A stretch of DNA of 64,000 nucleotides from Paenibacillus caui. Its GTDB lineage: Bacteria; Bacillota; Bacilli; Paenibacillales; Paenibacillaceae. The position numbers were made by a program, and so were the translations under genes. Each line of letters starts with the position of its first letter. Position 1 is the first letter of the stretch. The notes beneath the pieces were generated by a model that did not search any database, was not told the origin of the DNA, and was given only the letters and a program-made list of their open reading frames with translations. Shown piece after piece: positions 35,820 through 44,631 of this stretch. The stretch covers positions 186,001 through 250,000 of the forward strand of contig NZ_JAIOGQ010000002.1 in the NCBI RefSeq assembly GCF_019904135.1, in the 5' to 3' direction.

Positions 35820-36773
35820 TCACTTCTCAAGCAGCTCGCCTTTCTCCATAATGAGCTTGTCGTCCAAATAGACGTCCGGCTTGCCAACGACGCAGTCTAT
35901 ATGAACGCCGGCTGCGACGACTCCGCCGAACGTATTGTTGCTGCCGAAGGCGACATGAATGGTGCCGTACACCTTCTCGTCCTCCAGGACGACGCCCGTA
36001 ATTCGGGCCTTGTCGTTCGTGCCGATGCCGAATTCGCCCAGCTGTCTTCCGTCGCCTTCGCCGAGCATCCGCAGCAGCTTGTCCGCTTCTTCGCCGCCTT
36101 CGGCGCTGACCAGGCGTCCTTGCTCAATCGTCAGCACTATAGGCGTGGATAGCTTGCCGATTCCGGCAATCGAACCGTCAATCCGGATTTGTCCCGATGC
36201 AGAGCCTTCGACCGGAGCGATGTAAGCTTCGCCTGACGGCAGATTTCCCGATTGCCCCGGCTCCAGATACATCCCGGTGCTCGGCACCCCGGCTCGGCCA
36301 TCAATGGAAAATTCGAGCGAATAGCCGTCTTTCTCGATCCGTACCTTGCTGCTGTGCGTCAGCAGTTCCGTTACCTTCTCCGTCAGCGCTTTGACCTGCG
36401 TATAGTCAGCGGCAATGGCGCCTTCGAGAAACATGTCCTCGGTAATCCCCGGCATGGTGGCCAGTCTTGCACCGGCTGCGGCCGCTTGCTTGCGGGCATG
36501 CGTATGAGTAAGCGAATGCTTCGTAATGCACACGACGACCTGCGCGCCGGCCATCGCCGCTGCGACCGCAGCCGACGGTTCTTCGCCGGATTTGCCGCGC
36601 TCCTTCATCACCATCAGCATCGCTTCCGCGCCTAGGCTCTTGCCCGCTTCGTAGAGCGACTCCGCAAGTTCCTTCCTCGTATCGTCGGTAACGACGACGA
36701 ACGTCTCTCCCGCTGTCAGTCCGAGGCAGCCTGTCAGCGTATTTTGGCCAATTTCAACGAGTCTATCATTCAT
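35820..36773 (-). CDS. Aminopeptidase-T-like (M29/NicX family) protein
   Basis: A 317-residue member of the leucyl aminopeptidase (aminopeptidase T, COG2309) group, which also contains the NicX ring-opening dioxygenase. Supporting segments are LGLTAGETFVVVTDDTRKELAESLYEAG, ITKHSLTHTHARKQA, GRLVSAEGGEEADKL, GEFGIGTNDKARITG and HVAFGSNNTFGGVVAAGVHIDCV; Glu and His residues in the last three are likely metal ligands. The family contains peptidases and metal-dependent dioxygenases, so a C-N or ring cleavage step in the operon fits. It lies 35 bases after AroM. Confidence 0.75.
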   Translation of the reverse strand: MNDRLVEIGQNTLTGCLGLTAGETFVVVTDDTRKELAESLYEAGKSLGAEAMLMVMKERGKSGEEPSAAVAAAMAGAQVVVCITKHSLTHTHARKQAAAAGARLATMPGITEDMFLEGAIAADYTQVKALTEKVTELLTHSSKVRIEKDGYSLEFSIDGRAGVPSTGMYLEPGQSGNLPSGEAYIAPVEGSASGQIRIDGSIAGIGKLSTPIVLTIEQGRLVSAEGGEEADKLLRMLGEGDGRQLGEFGIGTNDKARITGVVLEDEKVYGTIHVAFGSNNTFGGVVAAGVHIDCVVGKPDVYLDDKLIMEKGELLEK

Positions 36774-36808
36774 TTCTATAACTTCCTTTCATTTCGGGCT
36801 ACTTCCAT

Positions 36809-37480
36809 TTATATCATTTCCGACACGAGTTTCGCCATAATAGCATTCGACAAAATGACCGGCAAGCCCGATGCTTCGGCGACAAGCGCTCTTGCTTTCT
36901 CCGTATAACCCATGCAATCCAGCAAAATAATATCCACTTTGTCCTTCAGCTCGCCTGCAGCCTTCCCAAAATTCCGCTCATCGAAAACATAGGGTGAAGC
37001 GACGGCAAAATCCGGCTGAAGCCCATGCGGCAAAAATTTGGGTTTCAGGTTTTCCTTTTGCTCAATCAGCGGCACAATGACGCCAAGCTTTCTGCTTCCC
37101 ACCATCGCTTTGACGGCGGGCGGAATAATGTGGTCAGGCTCGATCAAATAGGACGTCCGGGTTTGCAAACCCGGAAAAACGCCCGTGCAGAGCAGCAAAA
37201 TTTGCTGGATGCCGTTCTCTTCCATTTCGTAAATTTTGTCTTGCAAAATCGGTTGAATTTTGGAACGTCCCATCACGGCGGACTCCCCGGTTGTTAGCCT
37301 TGAAGTCAAGGTGTAGTCATTCTCTTTCGGCCTCAAATGAGTCTCGATATATGATTTCGTGAATCCGTCCAGCACGCCGGCTTGAACTATCTCCACCCCT
37401 TCCGGGAGATATTTCTCCACAATTGGCGCAACATCTGTACGCGGCGCCTGTCCGATGGTAATCATCCCTAATTTTTTCAT
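36809..37480 (-). CDS. AroM family protein
   Basis: A 223-residue protein opening MKKLGMITIGQAPRTDV, the diagnostic AroM start. Further AroM-like parts are LLCTGVFPGLQTRTSYLIEPDHIIPPAVKAM and IILLDCMGYTEKAR, with Cys residues near 100 and 190 placed like the catalytic pair of Asp/Glu racemase-type enzymes. AroM itself has no established biochemical role. Start at 37480 is favoured by GGGGGAGG eight bases upstream over the ATG six codons earlier. Its retention in this operon points to a role on a small carboxylate or cyclic amide, which is inference. Confidence 0.85.
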   Translation of the reverse strand: MKKLGMITIGQAPRTDVAPIVEKYLPEGVEIVQAGVLDGFTKSYIETHLRPKENDYTLTSRLTTGESAVMGRSKIQPILQDKIYEMEENGIQQILLLCTGVFPGLQTRTSYLIEPDHIIPPAVKAMVGSRKLGVIVPLIEQKENLKPKFLPHGLQPDFAVASPYVFDERNFGKAAGELKDKVDIILLDCMGYTEKARALVAEASGLPVILSNAIMAKLVSEMI

Positions 37481-37547
37481 ACCTTTATCCTCCCCCAAAT
37501 ATTATGACTCCATATGGAAAAGAGAGGAGGGTTTCCCCTCCCCTTCG

Positions 37548-38492
37548 TTACTTGCCGTCTACGTTGCCAGCCGTTTGCAAAACCTTCATGGAGCCGTAAA
37601 GCTTCGAGATCAGCTCGAATTCGGCTTTATCGTAGAAGGAGCATGTCCCGGTTGTAAACTCTTTCGCCACTTCAACCGCAAACCGGACCGCTGCAGCGAT
37701 GTCCACTTCGTGGCTGGCCCCCGTACCGCAGCCCGGAACGACGGATTGCGCCGTAACCGCAACTCCGACCACAGGCGCGGACGTAGCCACGGCCGGCTGC
37801 AGGATGGAGTTGATATGGTACAAATCGTTGCCGTACGGCGTAATGTCCTGCGTCGTAACCGGGAACGTAACAGGCAGCAGACCTGAAGTCATCTCCATAA
37901 TGCGCAGCAAATCTTCGCTGACCCGCAAAATATAGCCCTCTTTTACGGTAGGGGAGATGGCAATGCCCTTATGGTTGATGACGCGGTTGCCTTTCGTCGT
38001 ATCGATTGAAAGGATCGCCTCCATCTCAGGGATCACCTCGTGCGTGTTCATCACGCCGATTTCGACCGGAGAATCCATGAAGTCTACCGGTTCATGCGGA
38101 CGTGTCGGCGCATCCGGACAAATGTGAGTCGTCACGATCACGTCGCCTTTGAGCGAATCGCCTTTCGTCTGCATATCAGCCAGCTTAAGCGCCGAAGCAA
38201 CCGCAGCGACCGCTCCATCCGCGTCGGATACCATGCCGGTTCGGCTCGGACGCGCGCCGATTCCGCCGAGGCGTCCGACAATGCCGAATGTCGGCGCGCT
38301 GCCGCCATTCGATTTGCCTTCGGTGCCCGGGATGACGATTTTAATAAAATCGGTGCCGCCTTTCTTGCCTGTCACTTTCTGAACTGTAACAGAGACATTG
38401 GGAAAGGTGCTAAACAGCTCTCGTACCCGTTCTCCGGTCACATATGCGTCATCCAGTGCGTCCAGCACGATTAAAGTTTGTTTGAGTGTCAT
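37548..38492 (-). CDS. DUF1177 family protein
   Basis: A 314-residue protein starting MTLKQTLIVLDALDDAYVTGERVRELF and containing GRLGGIGARPSRTGMVSDADGAVAA, VTTHICPDAPTRPHEPVDFMDSPV and a Gly/Cys motif VVPGCGTGASHEVDIAA. This matches my memory of DUF1177, a family without a known function that neighbours AroM and OPT-type transporters. Conserved His, Asp, Glu and Cys suggest a metal-dependent enzyme. Start at 38492 with GGAGGT nine bases upstream, in preference to an earlier ATG. 51 bases after DUF917. Confidence 0.8.
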   Translation of the reverse strand: MTLKQTLIVLDALDDAYVTGERVRELFSTFPNVSVTVQKVTGKKGGTDFIKIVIPGTEGKSNGGSAPTFGIVGRLGGIGARPSRTGMVSDADGAVAAVASALKLADMQTKGDSLKGDVIVTTHICPDAPTRPHEPVDFMDSPVEIGVMNTHEVIPEMEAILSIDTTKGNRVINHKGIAISPTVKEGYILRVSEDLLRIMEMTSGLLPVTFPVTTQDITPYGNDLYHINSILQPAVATSAPVVGVAVTAQSVVPGCGTGASHEVDIAAAVRFAVEVAKEFTTGTCSFYDKAEFELISKLYGSMKVLQTAGNVDGK

Positions 38493-38543
38493 TATGTCTA
38501 TACCTCCGCTTGTCAATCTGTAAATCCGAGTCTATCTCGCAAT

Positions 38544-39614
38544 TTAGAAAATATAGTCCAGCACCGGTTTCTTAATGATGTCTTCGACCGGCTGCATCAA
38601 TTTTTTATTGCTCATCGTGCTGCTGAGCAGCAAATTGGCTCTCGGCACGACGATGACAGCGAGCTGCTGTCCGTTCTCCAGCGCTGCCGTAACAACGGGT
38701 CTTGCCGTCTTGGCGTCAAGCGTCATGATCAGATCCGGAAAGGTAGCAAGGCGCTCGCCGTCTTTCTCCAGCGTCATATACTCGTTCCAGAATGTCATCT
38801 CATAACCGCCCACTCGAACGGTTCCGACATCGAAGCCGCCTGTCGTCTCAAGCTGAAAATCCGTCACCTTGCCAGCCGCTACAACCTGGCCTCCGAGCTT
38901 CGCAACGACAGCGTCGATGGCGGCTTCACCTTTCGAGCCGAGCAGCGCTTCACCGACTTCAATAGCCTGTGTAATGGCGCCTGGCGCTCCATTCGCTTTC
39001 GCATAGGCTGCAGAAACGGGATTCCGCGCCACCGCCACCAGACCTCCGGCTTCAACGGATGCCTTGCGGATCATCGAAGCCGCTCTGCCCAGCGATCCGG
39101 AAATGCTGAACTCTATATAACGATCGTCTTTTCCGCCATTAGCGGTCTGATGTGAAACGTAGTCTTTCACTTCCGTCAAATTTAAAGCGCCCATCGTTCC
39201 AGTAGGGTGAGCTCGTCCATTGCAGGCGAAGTCTAGGAGCGGAATACCTGTAATTACGGATTGCAGCCAGCCGTTTACCGTTGTGCCGGCCCCGTTCTCA
39301 TTCGTATGAATTGCCGAGATCGGCTTGTTCAGCTGACGGGACAGAATTTCCAGCGACCTTGCGTAGTGAATTGGACTCACAAACTTGTCCTTCGCTCCGG
39401 GAGCACCGACAAGCGATACGGTCACAAATGAATCGTCATCTGCAAATTCATCTATCGAGCGAAGCTCGGGCTGACCCATTTCGAGCGCCAAGCGGCCGAG
39501 CTGAAGACCTTCTTCAATCCAGCCTCCGCCGCCCCCGCCCAAAACGGCACCGCCAAAGACGGCATGTTCCATCATTTTCATATCGAGTTTTATGCGTGCC
39601 ACTGGGAGCTGCAC
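38544..39614 (-). CDS. DUF917 (S-methyl thiohydantoin desulfurase-like) protein
   Basis: A 356-residue protein with MMEHAVFGGAVLGGGGGGWIEEGL near the start, the Gly-rich hallmark of DUF917, plus SLVGAPGAKDKFV, TNENGAGTTVNGWL and CNGRAHPTGTMGA. DUF917 covers enzymes acting on S-methyl-thiohydantoin and relatives of hydantoinases, so a hydantoin-like ring is a plausible substrate. The annotated start is a GTG immediately after the OPT stop; an internal ATG at residue 12 is also possible. Translation is very likely coupled to the transporter gene. Confidence 0.82.
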   Translation of the reverse strand: MQLPVARIKLDMKMMEHAVFGGAVLGGGGGGWIEEGLQLGRLALEMGQPELRSIDEFADDDSFVTVSLVGAPGAKDKFVSPIHYARSLEILSRQLNKPISAIHTNENGAGTTVNGWLQSVITGIPLLDFACNGRAHPTGTMGALNLTEVKDYVSHQTANGGKDDRYIEFSISGSLGRAASMIRKASVEAGGLVAVARNPVSAAYAKANGAPGAITQAIEVGEALLGSKGEAAIDAVVAKLGGQVVAAGKVTDFQLETTGGFDVGTVRVGGYEMTFWNEYMTLEKDGERLATFPDLIMTLDAKTARPVVTAALENGQQLAVIVVPRANLLLSSTMSNKKLMQPVEDIIKKPVLDYIF

Positions 39615-41225
39615 CTACTTTCTCAGTTTGAACATCGAGTTAAAGAAACTGAACAATGCATCCCCGGCGATAAATCCGGCGGCCAGAATGCTCATCGGCG
39701 TCTCGGCTTCCTTGCCTTTCAGCTTCGTCACGACAATCCGGATGAGGAGACCGGCGAGGACAGCCCAGCAAGCATTCGGCGTCGCGATCAGCAAGCCGGT
39801 GGCGAGCATAACCCCAATCTGGCGCTTGGCTCCGCCGATCAACTGGATAATCGCACCCGGGATCGCCCACAGCAGCAGCTTCAATGCGACATCGGACGAA
39901 GTTCCGGCTTGAATCGTCGATGCATAAACCTTGTCGATCGGAGGAACGAGATTTTGCGCGAAATACGAATGATAAGTCAGTGTCACGACAACGACCGCTA
40001 CACCAAAGGCAATCATGCCCGTCATGTATTGCTGTTTTCTGCCTTTCAGTTCGTATTCGGCATCTTCGCCATGACCGCGCAGGATGTAACCGGTTTTCAG
40101 GTCATACCCCATATCCGCAAACGCTGGACCCGTAGCCGCGCTGAATCCGGCCAGAAGGGCAAGCGCTACCGGCGGGAAGCCGATCAGCATACCGAACAGC
40201 AGGGTGATGAAGGCAACGGCAAAGGCCGGGAACCATCCGGAATGCATCGCCGCAATACCGACGATAAGTTCATGCACGAACGCGGCGAAAGCGGCAAAAA
40301 TAATGAATCCAATAAACATGCCCAGCGACATCTTCGTAATCAAACCGCCGATGACGGCAATTATCAAGGCAATGACCAAGTAAGCGACAAATCCGAGCCC
40401 GAGCGTCCGTCTGGCTTCGCCATCCTGGCGGGTGTACTGAGCGGCATCCGCGCTCTTTTCTTCTTTCTTCGGGCGTTTAAAGATAAGGACAGCGGCCTGA
40501 ACCAAAGCGACGATACCTGCTCCGATCATCACGCCATGTGCGATATAATGCGAACTGACGTCAATATCGAACCACGGAATCGAATACTGGCGAATCAGAA
40601 GGCCGATGCCGAACATGCTCAGCGCCCAAATGTTGCCGATGAACGCAACGCCGAAAGCGGACATGGAGATATGAAAATAAGAACCGATAAGACCGATCAA
40701 CGTTCCGACGCCGAGCAGCCCGGCGCGTTTGCCGCCTTTATCGCCGGCAATGATCGATTCAGCGGTAGCTACCCCCGGCGCCCAGGTGCCGGATGCGGGA
40801 AACAGCTTGGAGTCAAACAATTTATACAGCAGCAGCGCATCGACGAACATCGCGAGCGCCGCGCCGATCAGCATCGGAGCGATCAGCTTTGTTTCTCCCA
40901 TGATAAACGGGATGCCGATCGGAATGAACAAACTGTTGGCCGCACCGAAGGTTGCCGCAGATATGGAAGTCTGTACAAGATTTTGACGATGTATTGATTT
41001 ATATTTTCTTAAGATCGCAATAGGGATTCTTGCAATCAGCATTGCCACAAGCGCACCGATAATGGATGTATTCGGCGTTACGCCAAGTGTGGTCACGATC
41101 TGAATCCCAATAATGGCGCCGAGAACTCCGGTAATGATATTAAGGATCAACCCGAACGGTTCGAAAATGCTCGGATGTCTTTTCTTTTCACCGGCTTGAA
41201 CGGCTTCATTCTTCAATTCATTCAT
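39615..41225 (-). CDS. OPT/YSL-family transporter
   Basis: A 536-residue polytopic membrane protein of about 14 segments, e.g. GLILNIITGVLGAIIGIQIV, FPPVALALLAGFSAATGPAFAD and MLATGLLIATPNACWAVLAGLL. The layout is that of the bacterial OPT/YSL group (oligopeptide or metal-chelate uptake). AGGGGG precedes the ATG. It is the main importer of the operon and stop-to-start adjacent to DUF917, implying that its cargo is the DUF917 substrate or a precursor such as a small peptide or cyclic peptide. Cargo not determinable. Confidence 0.82.
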   Translation of the reverse strand: MNELKNEAVQAGEKKRHPSIFEPFGLILNIITGVLGAIIGIQIVTTLGVTPNTSIIGALVAMLIARIPIAILRKYKSIHRQNLVQTSISAATFGAANSLFIPIGIPFIMGETKLIAPMLIGAALAMFVDALLLYKLFDSKLFPASGTWAPGVATAESIIAGDKGGKRAGLLGVGTLIGLIGSYFHISMSAFGVAFIGNIWALSMFGIGLLIRQYSIPWFDIDVSSHYIAHGVMIGAGIVALVQAAVLIFKRPKKEEKSADAAQYTRQDGEARRTLGLGFVAYLVIALIIAVIGGLITKMSLGMFIGFIIFAAFAAFVHELIVGIAAMHSGWFPAFAVAFITLLFGMLIGFPPVALALLAGFSAATGPAFADMGYDLKTGYILRGHGEDAEYELKGRKQQYMTGMIAFGVAVVVVTLTYHSYFAQNLVPPIDKVYASTIQAGTSSDVALKLLLWAIPGAIIQLIGGAKRQIGVMLATGLLIATPNACWAVLAGLLIRIVVTKLKGKEAETPMSILAAGFIAGDALFSFFNSMFKLRK

Positions 41226-41303
41226 GGATATACCCCCTAATTAGTTTGATGTTGCAGGATTTCCATCATTCGCTATGCGAGTCGCTTTCGGAAGTCGTTA
41301 TCG

Positions 41304-42188
41304 TTAATGTGATTTCGCAAAATGTTCATTATTAAGCTGTTCTTTTTGGGAAGTGGCTATGAATACTCCGATTAGCACAAGAGCGGCCCCAAAAACTTGC
41401 TGAACCCTGATCGGATGGTCAAATACGGTAAAATCCAGCAGCATCGTCATGATGGGCTGCAGATTGAGCATAATAGCCGATCTTGCCGCTCCTATCGTCT
41501 CCATTCCTTTGTTCCATAGAACGCTTGCCAGTCCTTGCGCCACTATAACCGAAATAAAGGCAAACCCCCACATCCGGAGCGAATGGCTCCAATCGACTCG
41601 CACCATCCCCAGAACGAACGGATCGAACACGATGGCGCTCAGCAGAAAGCTGTACGCGGTTATCATGAAGGGTGTCATTGTGGCCGAAAGCAAACGAACC
41701 AAAATCATGTTGCAGGCGAAGGTAAAGACAGCCCCAACGATGTACAAATCCCCTGCGCTGACCCTGACCCCAGTCACACCTAAAGCTCCGAACAGGCCGA
41801 TCAATGCTATTACGCTTCCTATCATCATCCGCCAGGTAATCTTTTCCTTGAGGAAAAGAGCGGCCAGACCGGCAGTCATTAGCGGAGCAAGCGTAAATAT
41901 CAAGGATGCGTTTGTCGCTGTCGTTCGTTTCAGCCCTGTGTACAAGAAAATCTGATTGGCGATCAGCCCTATGAATGCTGTAACAAGGAGCAGCCATAAT
42001 TGCCGGCCAGTCACCTTAACGAAGGCTTTTCTCCAAAACGCAACGAGGATGAACAGAACAGATACGACTGTCAAACTGAACGCCGATAGAAAAAAAGGAG
42101 GATACACGGTGAGCAGGATTTGGCGTGCAATATAATTCAATGACCAAATCGAAATACATAGGAAACATAAGGAATACGCCTTACCCAA
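41304..42188 (-). CDS. DMT/EamA-family permease
   Basis: A 294-residue, ten-segment transporter with two EamA repeats (e.g. LLLVTAFIGLIANQIFLYTGLKRTTATNASLI and GFAFISVIVAQGLASVLWNKGMETIGAARSAIM). Starts at a TTG with AGGAAGG six bases upstream; no ATG is available. EamA proteins usually export amino acids or metabolites. Second gene of the operon, so it may export a toxic or surplus product of the pathway. Confidence 0.85.
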   Translation of the reverse strand: MGKAYSLCFLCISIWSLNYIARQILLTVYPPFFLSAFSLTVVSVLFILVAFWRKAFVKVTGRQLWLLLVTAFIGLIANQIFLYTGLKRTTATNASLIFTLAPLMTAGLAALFLKEKITWRMMIGSVIALIGLFGALGVTGVRVSAGDLYIVGAVFTFACNMILVRLLSATMTPFMITAYSFLLSAIVFDPFVLGMVRVDWSHSLRMWGFAFISVIVAQGLASVLWNKGMETIGAARSAIMLNLQPIMTMLLDFTVFDHPIRVQQVFGAALVLIGVFIATSQKEQLNNEHFAKSH

Positions 42189-42212
42189 TGAGAACCTTCC
42201 TTTGCATGCCGG

Positions 42213-42860
42213 TCAGATTGCAGCAAGCTGTTTATAATAATTCGCAGCCATTAAGCCTTCCGCTTCCACGGCATCAATGACCGGAATCTGCAGCTCCTTG
42301 CGGATCACATCTGCAAAATCAATGGTCGTAAACCCGGTGCAAGCGAACACGATCGCTTTAGCGCCTTGCCCCACCAGCGACCGCGCCCCTTCCAGCGCTT
42401 TCTCGCGTCCTGCGTCTGTCAGCAAATCCGTCGTGTTGGTGACGCCTTCCGGACGATTGTACCCGACGATCAGGTCTCCTAATAAACGGGTCATTACGGG
42501 AGAGACTCCTTCAGTTATTCCCATAAGTCCAACCGGTTCTCCAAGCGCAAGCGCGACGAGTGAGGCCGAGCTGCCCGCTCCGATAACGGGAACCTGGACA
42601 CGGCTACGGAGCTCCTGGACTCCCGGATCGGCCGCGCAGCTGACAATGAGCACGCGGCATCCTTCCAGTTCCATCTGGACGCCGAGCTCCACAATTTTGG
42701 GAACGGCCATCTCCTCCGTCTCGTCACTATAGATGCCAAGAGGTTGATCCGGGATGCTGCGGCTCAGGACAGCTACATCGTAAAGGCCGCTGATCTTTCT
42801 TCCATGCTGCTGGACGATCTCTTCATCCTTTGCGGTAAATACGCGAATCAGCCCTATCAA
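42213..42860 (-). CDS. Asp/Glu/hydantoin racemase family protein
   Basis: A 215-residue member of the Asp/Glu/hydantoin racemase superfamily. The two catalytic-cysteine motifs are VLIVSCAADPGV (Cys near 78) and AIVFACTGFTTIDF (Cys near 180), with GAGSSASLVALALG and GLMGITEGVSP between them. It most resembles hydantoin/allantoin racemase-like proteins. Start is TTG, with AAGGGTGATGGG upstream. First gene of the ten-gene operon and thus closest to the palindromic operator. A role in racemising a hydantoin or amino acid fits the DUF917 gene downstream. Confidence 0.82.
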   Translation of the reverse strand: MIGLIRVFTAKDEEIVQQHGRKISGLYDVAVLSRSIPDQPLGIYSDETEEMAVPKIVELGVQMELEGCRVLIVSCAADPGVQELRSRVQVPVIGAGSSASLVALALGEPVGLMGITEGVSPVMTRLLGDLIVGYNRPEGVTNTTDLLTDAGREKALEGARSLVGQGAKAIVFACTGFTTIDFADVIRKELQIPVIDAVEAEGLMAANYYKQLAAI

Positions 42861-42893
42861 AGCCCATCACCCTTTCGTTTCGGCCTTTTTTCT

Positions 42894-42910
42894 TGTCAGA
42901 ATATCTGACA
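42894..42910. promoter_or_regulatory. Palindromic operator of the catabolic operon
   Basis: TGTCAGAATATCTGACA, a perfect dyad with 7-base arms and a 3-base centre, lies 34 bases before the racemase start codon. Its location in the only sizeable gap upstream of ten co-oriented genes, next to PucR and LysR genes, makes it a likely binding site. Confidence 0.5.
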
Positions 42911-42975
42911 CTATAACGGCAAACCCCCCTTTCTTTTCGTGTTTATTTATTTTGTTGTCAAAATTTATTACATAG

Positions 42976-43002
42976 ATTGTATTCTTTTTTGAGTTATGTC
43001 AA
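42976..43002 (-). promoter_or_regulatory. Possible promoter of the catabolic operon
   Basis: Minus strand: a perfect TTGACA (43002-42997) and TACAAT (42981-42976) separated by 15 bases, shorter than the ideal 17. A short spacer can indicate activator-dependent transcription. Confidence 0.35.
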
Positions 43003-43029
43003 CAATGTACTGGCTTAACAAAACTATAA

Positions 43030-43062
43030 ACGGCCTATTGTGCTGCGAACACAATAGGCCGT
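43030..43062 (-). terminator. Terminator of the LysR-PucR transcript
   Basis: A perfect 13-bp stem (ACGGCCTATTGTG/CACAATAGGCCGT) with a 7-base loop, six bases after the pucR-like stop; followed on minus by TTTATAGTTTTG. It separates the regulators from the catabolic operon. Confidence 0.8.
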
Positions 43063-43068
43063 AAATAA

Positions 43069-44607
43069 TTAGTTGTTTATCAAATAATATGCAGTACACA
43101 GATACAGTTCAAACCGGCTCAAGGCGCTTCCCAAATCAAGATTGGCAATCGCTTTGATGCGATCCATCCGGTAATTAACCGAATTGCGGTGAATGTAAAG
43201 ACGGTTCGCTGTTTCATTCAGACTGCCTCCGCTCGCCAAATAGTGATAGAGCGTCAGCACATAATTCGTTCCGTTCGCTTTGTCATGCTCAGCCAGCCTG
43301 CCGATCTTTTCCTTAACGAACACGGCCAGCCGGGTACCCTCCGCCAAATCGAGCAGCAATTCAAGCATTTCAACTTCGCTGTACTTGAACAGCTGCCGGT
43401 CGTTATTTAATTTGTAGCCGATCGACACCGCCGTCCTGGCTTCGTTATAGCTCCGATGAGTTTCGAACAGCGAGCAGGACTTGCCGATTCCAATCCGAAG
43501 TGATTTCCACCGCTTGAGTTGCTCGCTCAAAGCATCGCTCCAGGTTGACGACGTTGGACCGCCATGGTACTGACCTTCCGAATTCACCGAGCGAACGGAG
43601 GGTAAAAATAACACAAGTCTTCCCGCATGTATCTGTATCTGGGGACGGACTTTTCGGACCGCCGATTCCTTCATTACGAAGTCATTAAGCTTTGGAACGA
43701 TCGAGGATTCATAGTCGACAAAAGGCTGATCCGCTTCAATAACGGCAACTTCCCACGACCAGTCCGGAGCAAGGCCCAGCTGGCGGCCTCTGGACTCCGT
43801 CACCTGTTCATCGGTGGCCGCGTTCAGGATCAGTTCCTCGAAGAACGTTCCCCTCAGCCTTCGTTCGGTGTCATCCGCTATTTTGTTCCGCATCATTTCC
43901 AGTGAGAAAACAAGCCGCGCCTGTTCAATCAGCATCAGCTCCAGCTCGTCCAGTTCCTGCTTCTCGACAACGAATTTCCCGAGTATCTTATTGTCTACAT
44001 TAACTTCCCACTGACGGTTCGCCTTGGATGGATGAAAGGGATTGCCCTGCGGCGAAGAAGCCAGCACCTCCCCAGCCTTATCGACAATCCAGATCGGGGT
44101 TTTGATCAGCTCCGATACGTTATCGGCAACGACCTGAATCCCCTTGTTGTTCAATACAAGCCCGGTCAGCGCCTTGTATACTTCTTCAGACCGCCTCAAC
44201 AGTGCAGCCTGCCTGCTTAAAATTTGCTCCATAACGTTGTAAGTAATATCGATATAGGGCATTCCGGCCGGGAGCTGGATGATGGGAATATGGAGCAAAT
44301 TGCTTTTGTCGATCATTTCCTGCGGAATTTGGGGGATGAACCGCTCAGGCTTGATCGCGACCCCCGCTCCATTCACCTGAGCGAGCTGGTCAATCAGATC
44401 GGCCAGAAGGGACGGTTCGTTCCGGGTCGAATAGCCTGTCGTCAAAATCATCTCGCCTTCCCGCAGCCAACCGCGGATATCGGGAACTTCCCAGATATCG
44501 ATATACTGCACGATACGGTCCAAACCCTGCTCTCCGCTCACCAGTCTCGCATGTTCCATAACGGGAAGCTCAAGCATTTCCCTTACCGTCAAACCTTTTA
44601 GATTCAT
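43069..44607 (-). CDS. PucR-family transcriptional regulator
   Basis: A 512-residue regulator. The N-terminal PucR domain is LTVREMLELPVMEHARLVSGEQGLDR and GWLREGEMILTTGYS. A GGDEF-like middle domain follows, and the C-terminal helix-turn-helix reads LNETANRLYIHRNSVNYRMDRIKAI. PucR proteins usually activate purine, allantoin or amino-acid catabolic genes in response to a pathway metabolite. Here it sits between a LysR regulator (same strand, 24 bases upstream) and the catabolic operon, separated by a terminator. It is the best candidate controller of the operon. Confidence 0.9.
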   Translation of the reverse strand: MNLKGLTVREMLELPVMEHARLVSGEQGLDRIVQYIDIWEVPDIRGWLREGEMILTTGYSTRNEPSLLADLIDQLAQVNGAGVAIKPERFIPQIPQEMIDKSNLLHIPIIQLPAGMPYIDITYNVMEQILSRQAALLRRSEEVYKALTGLVLNNKGIQVVADNVSELIKTPIWIVDKAGEVLASSPQGNPFHPSKANRQWEVNVDNKILGKFVVEKQELDELELMLIEQARLVFSLEMMRNKIADDTERRLRGTFFEELILNAATDEQVTESRGRQLGLAPDWSWEVAVIEADQPFVDYESSIVPKLNDFVMKESAVRKVRPQIQIHAGRLVLFLPSVRSVNSEGQYHGGPTSSTWSDALSEQLKRWKSLRIGIGKSCSLFETHRSYNEARTAVSIGYKLNNDRQLFKYSEVEMLELLLDLAEGTRLAVFVKEKIGRLAEHDKANGTNYVLTLYHYLASGGSLNETANRLYIHRNSVNYRMDRIKAIANLDLGSALSRFELYLCTAYYLINN

Positions 44608-44631
44608 GATGTTAGTTCACCTACTGTTCTG

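Noticed and set aside
39564-40997. 477-codon open frame on plus opposite the OPT transporter
   Set aside because: Antisense shadow: no hydrophobic or domain pattern, extremely rich in Arg/Asp/Gln/His, as expected opposite a membrane protein.
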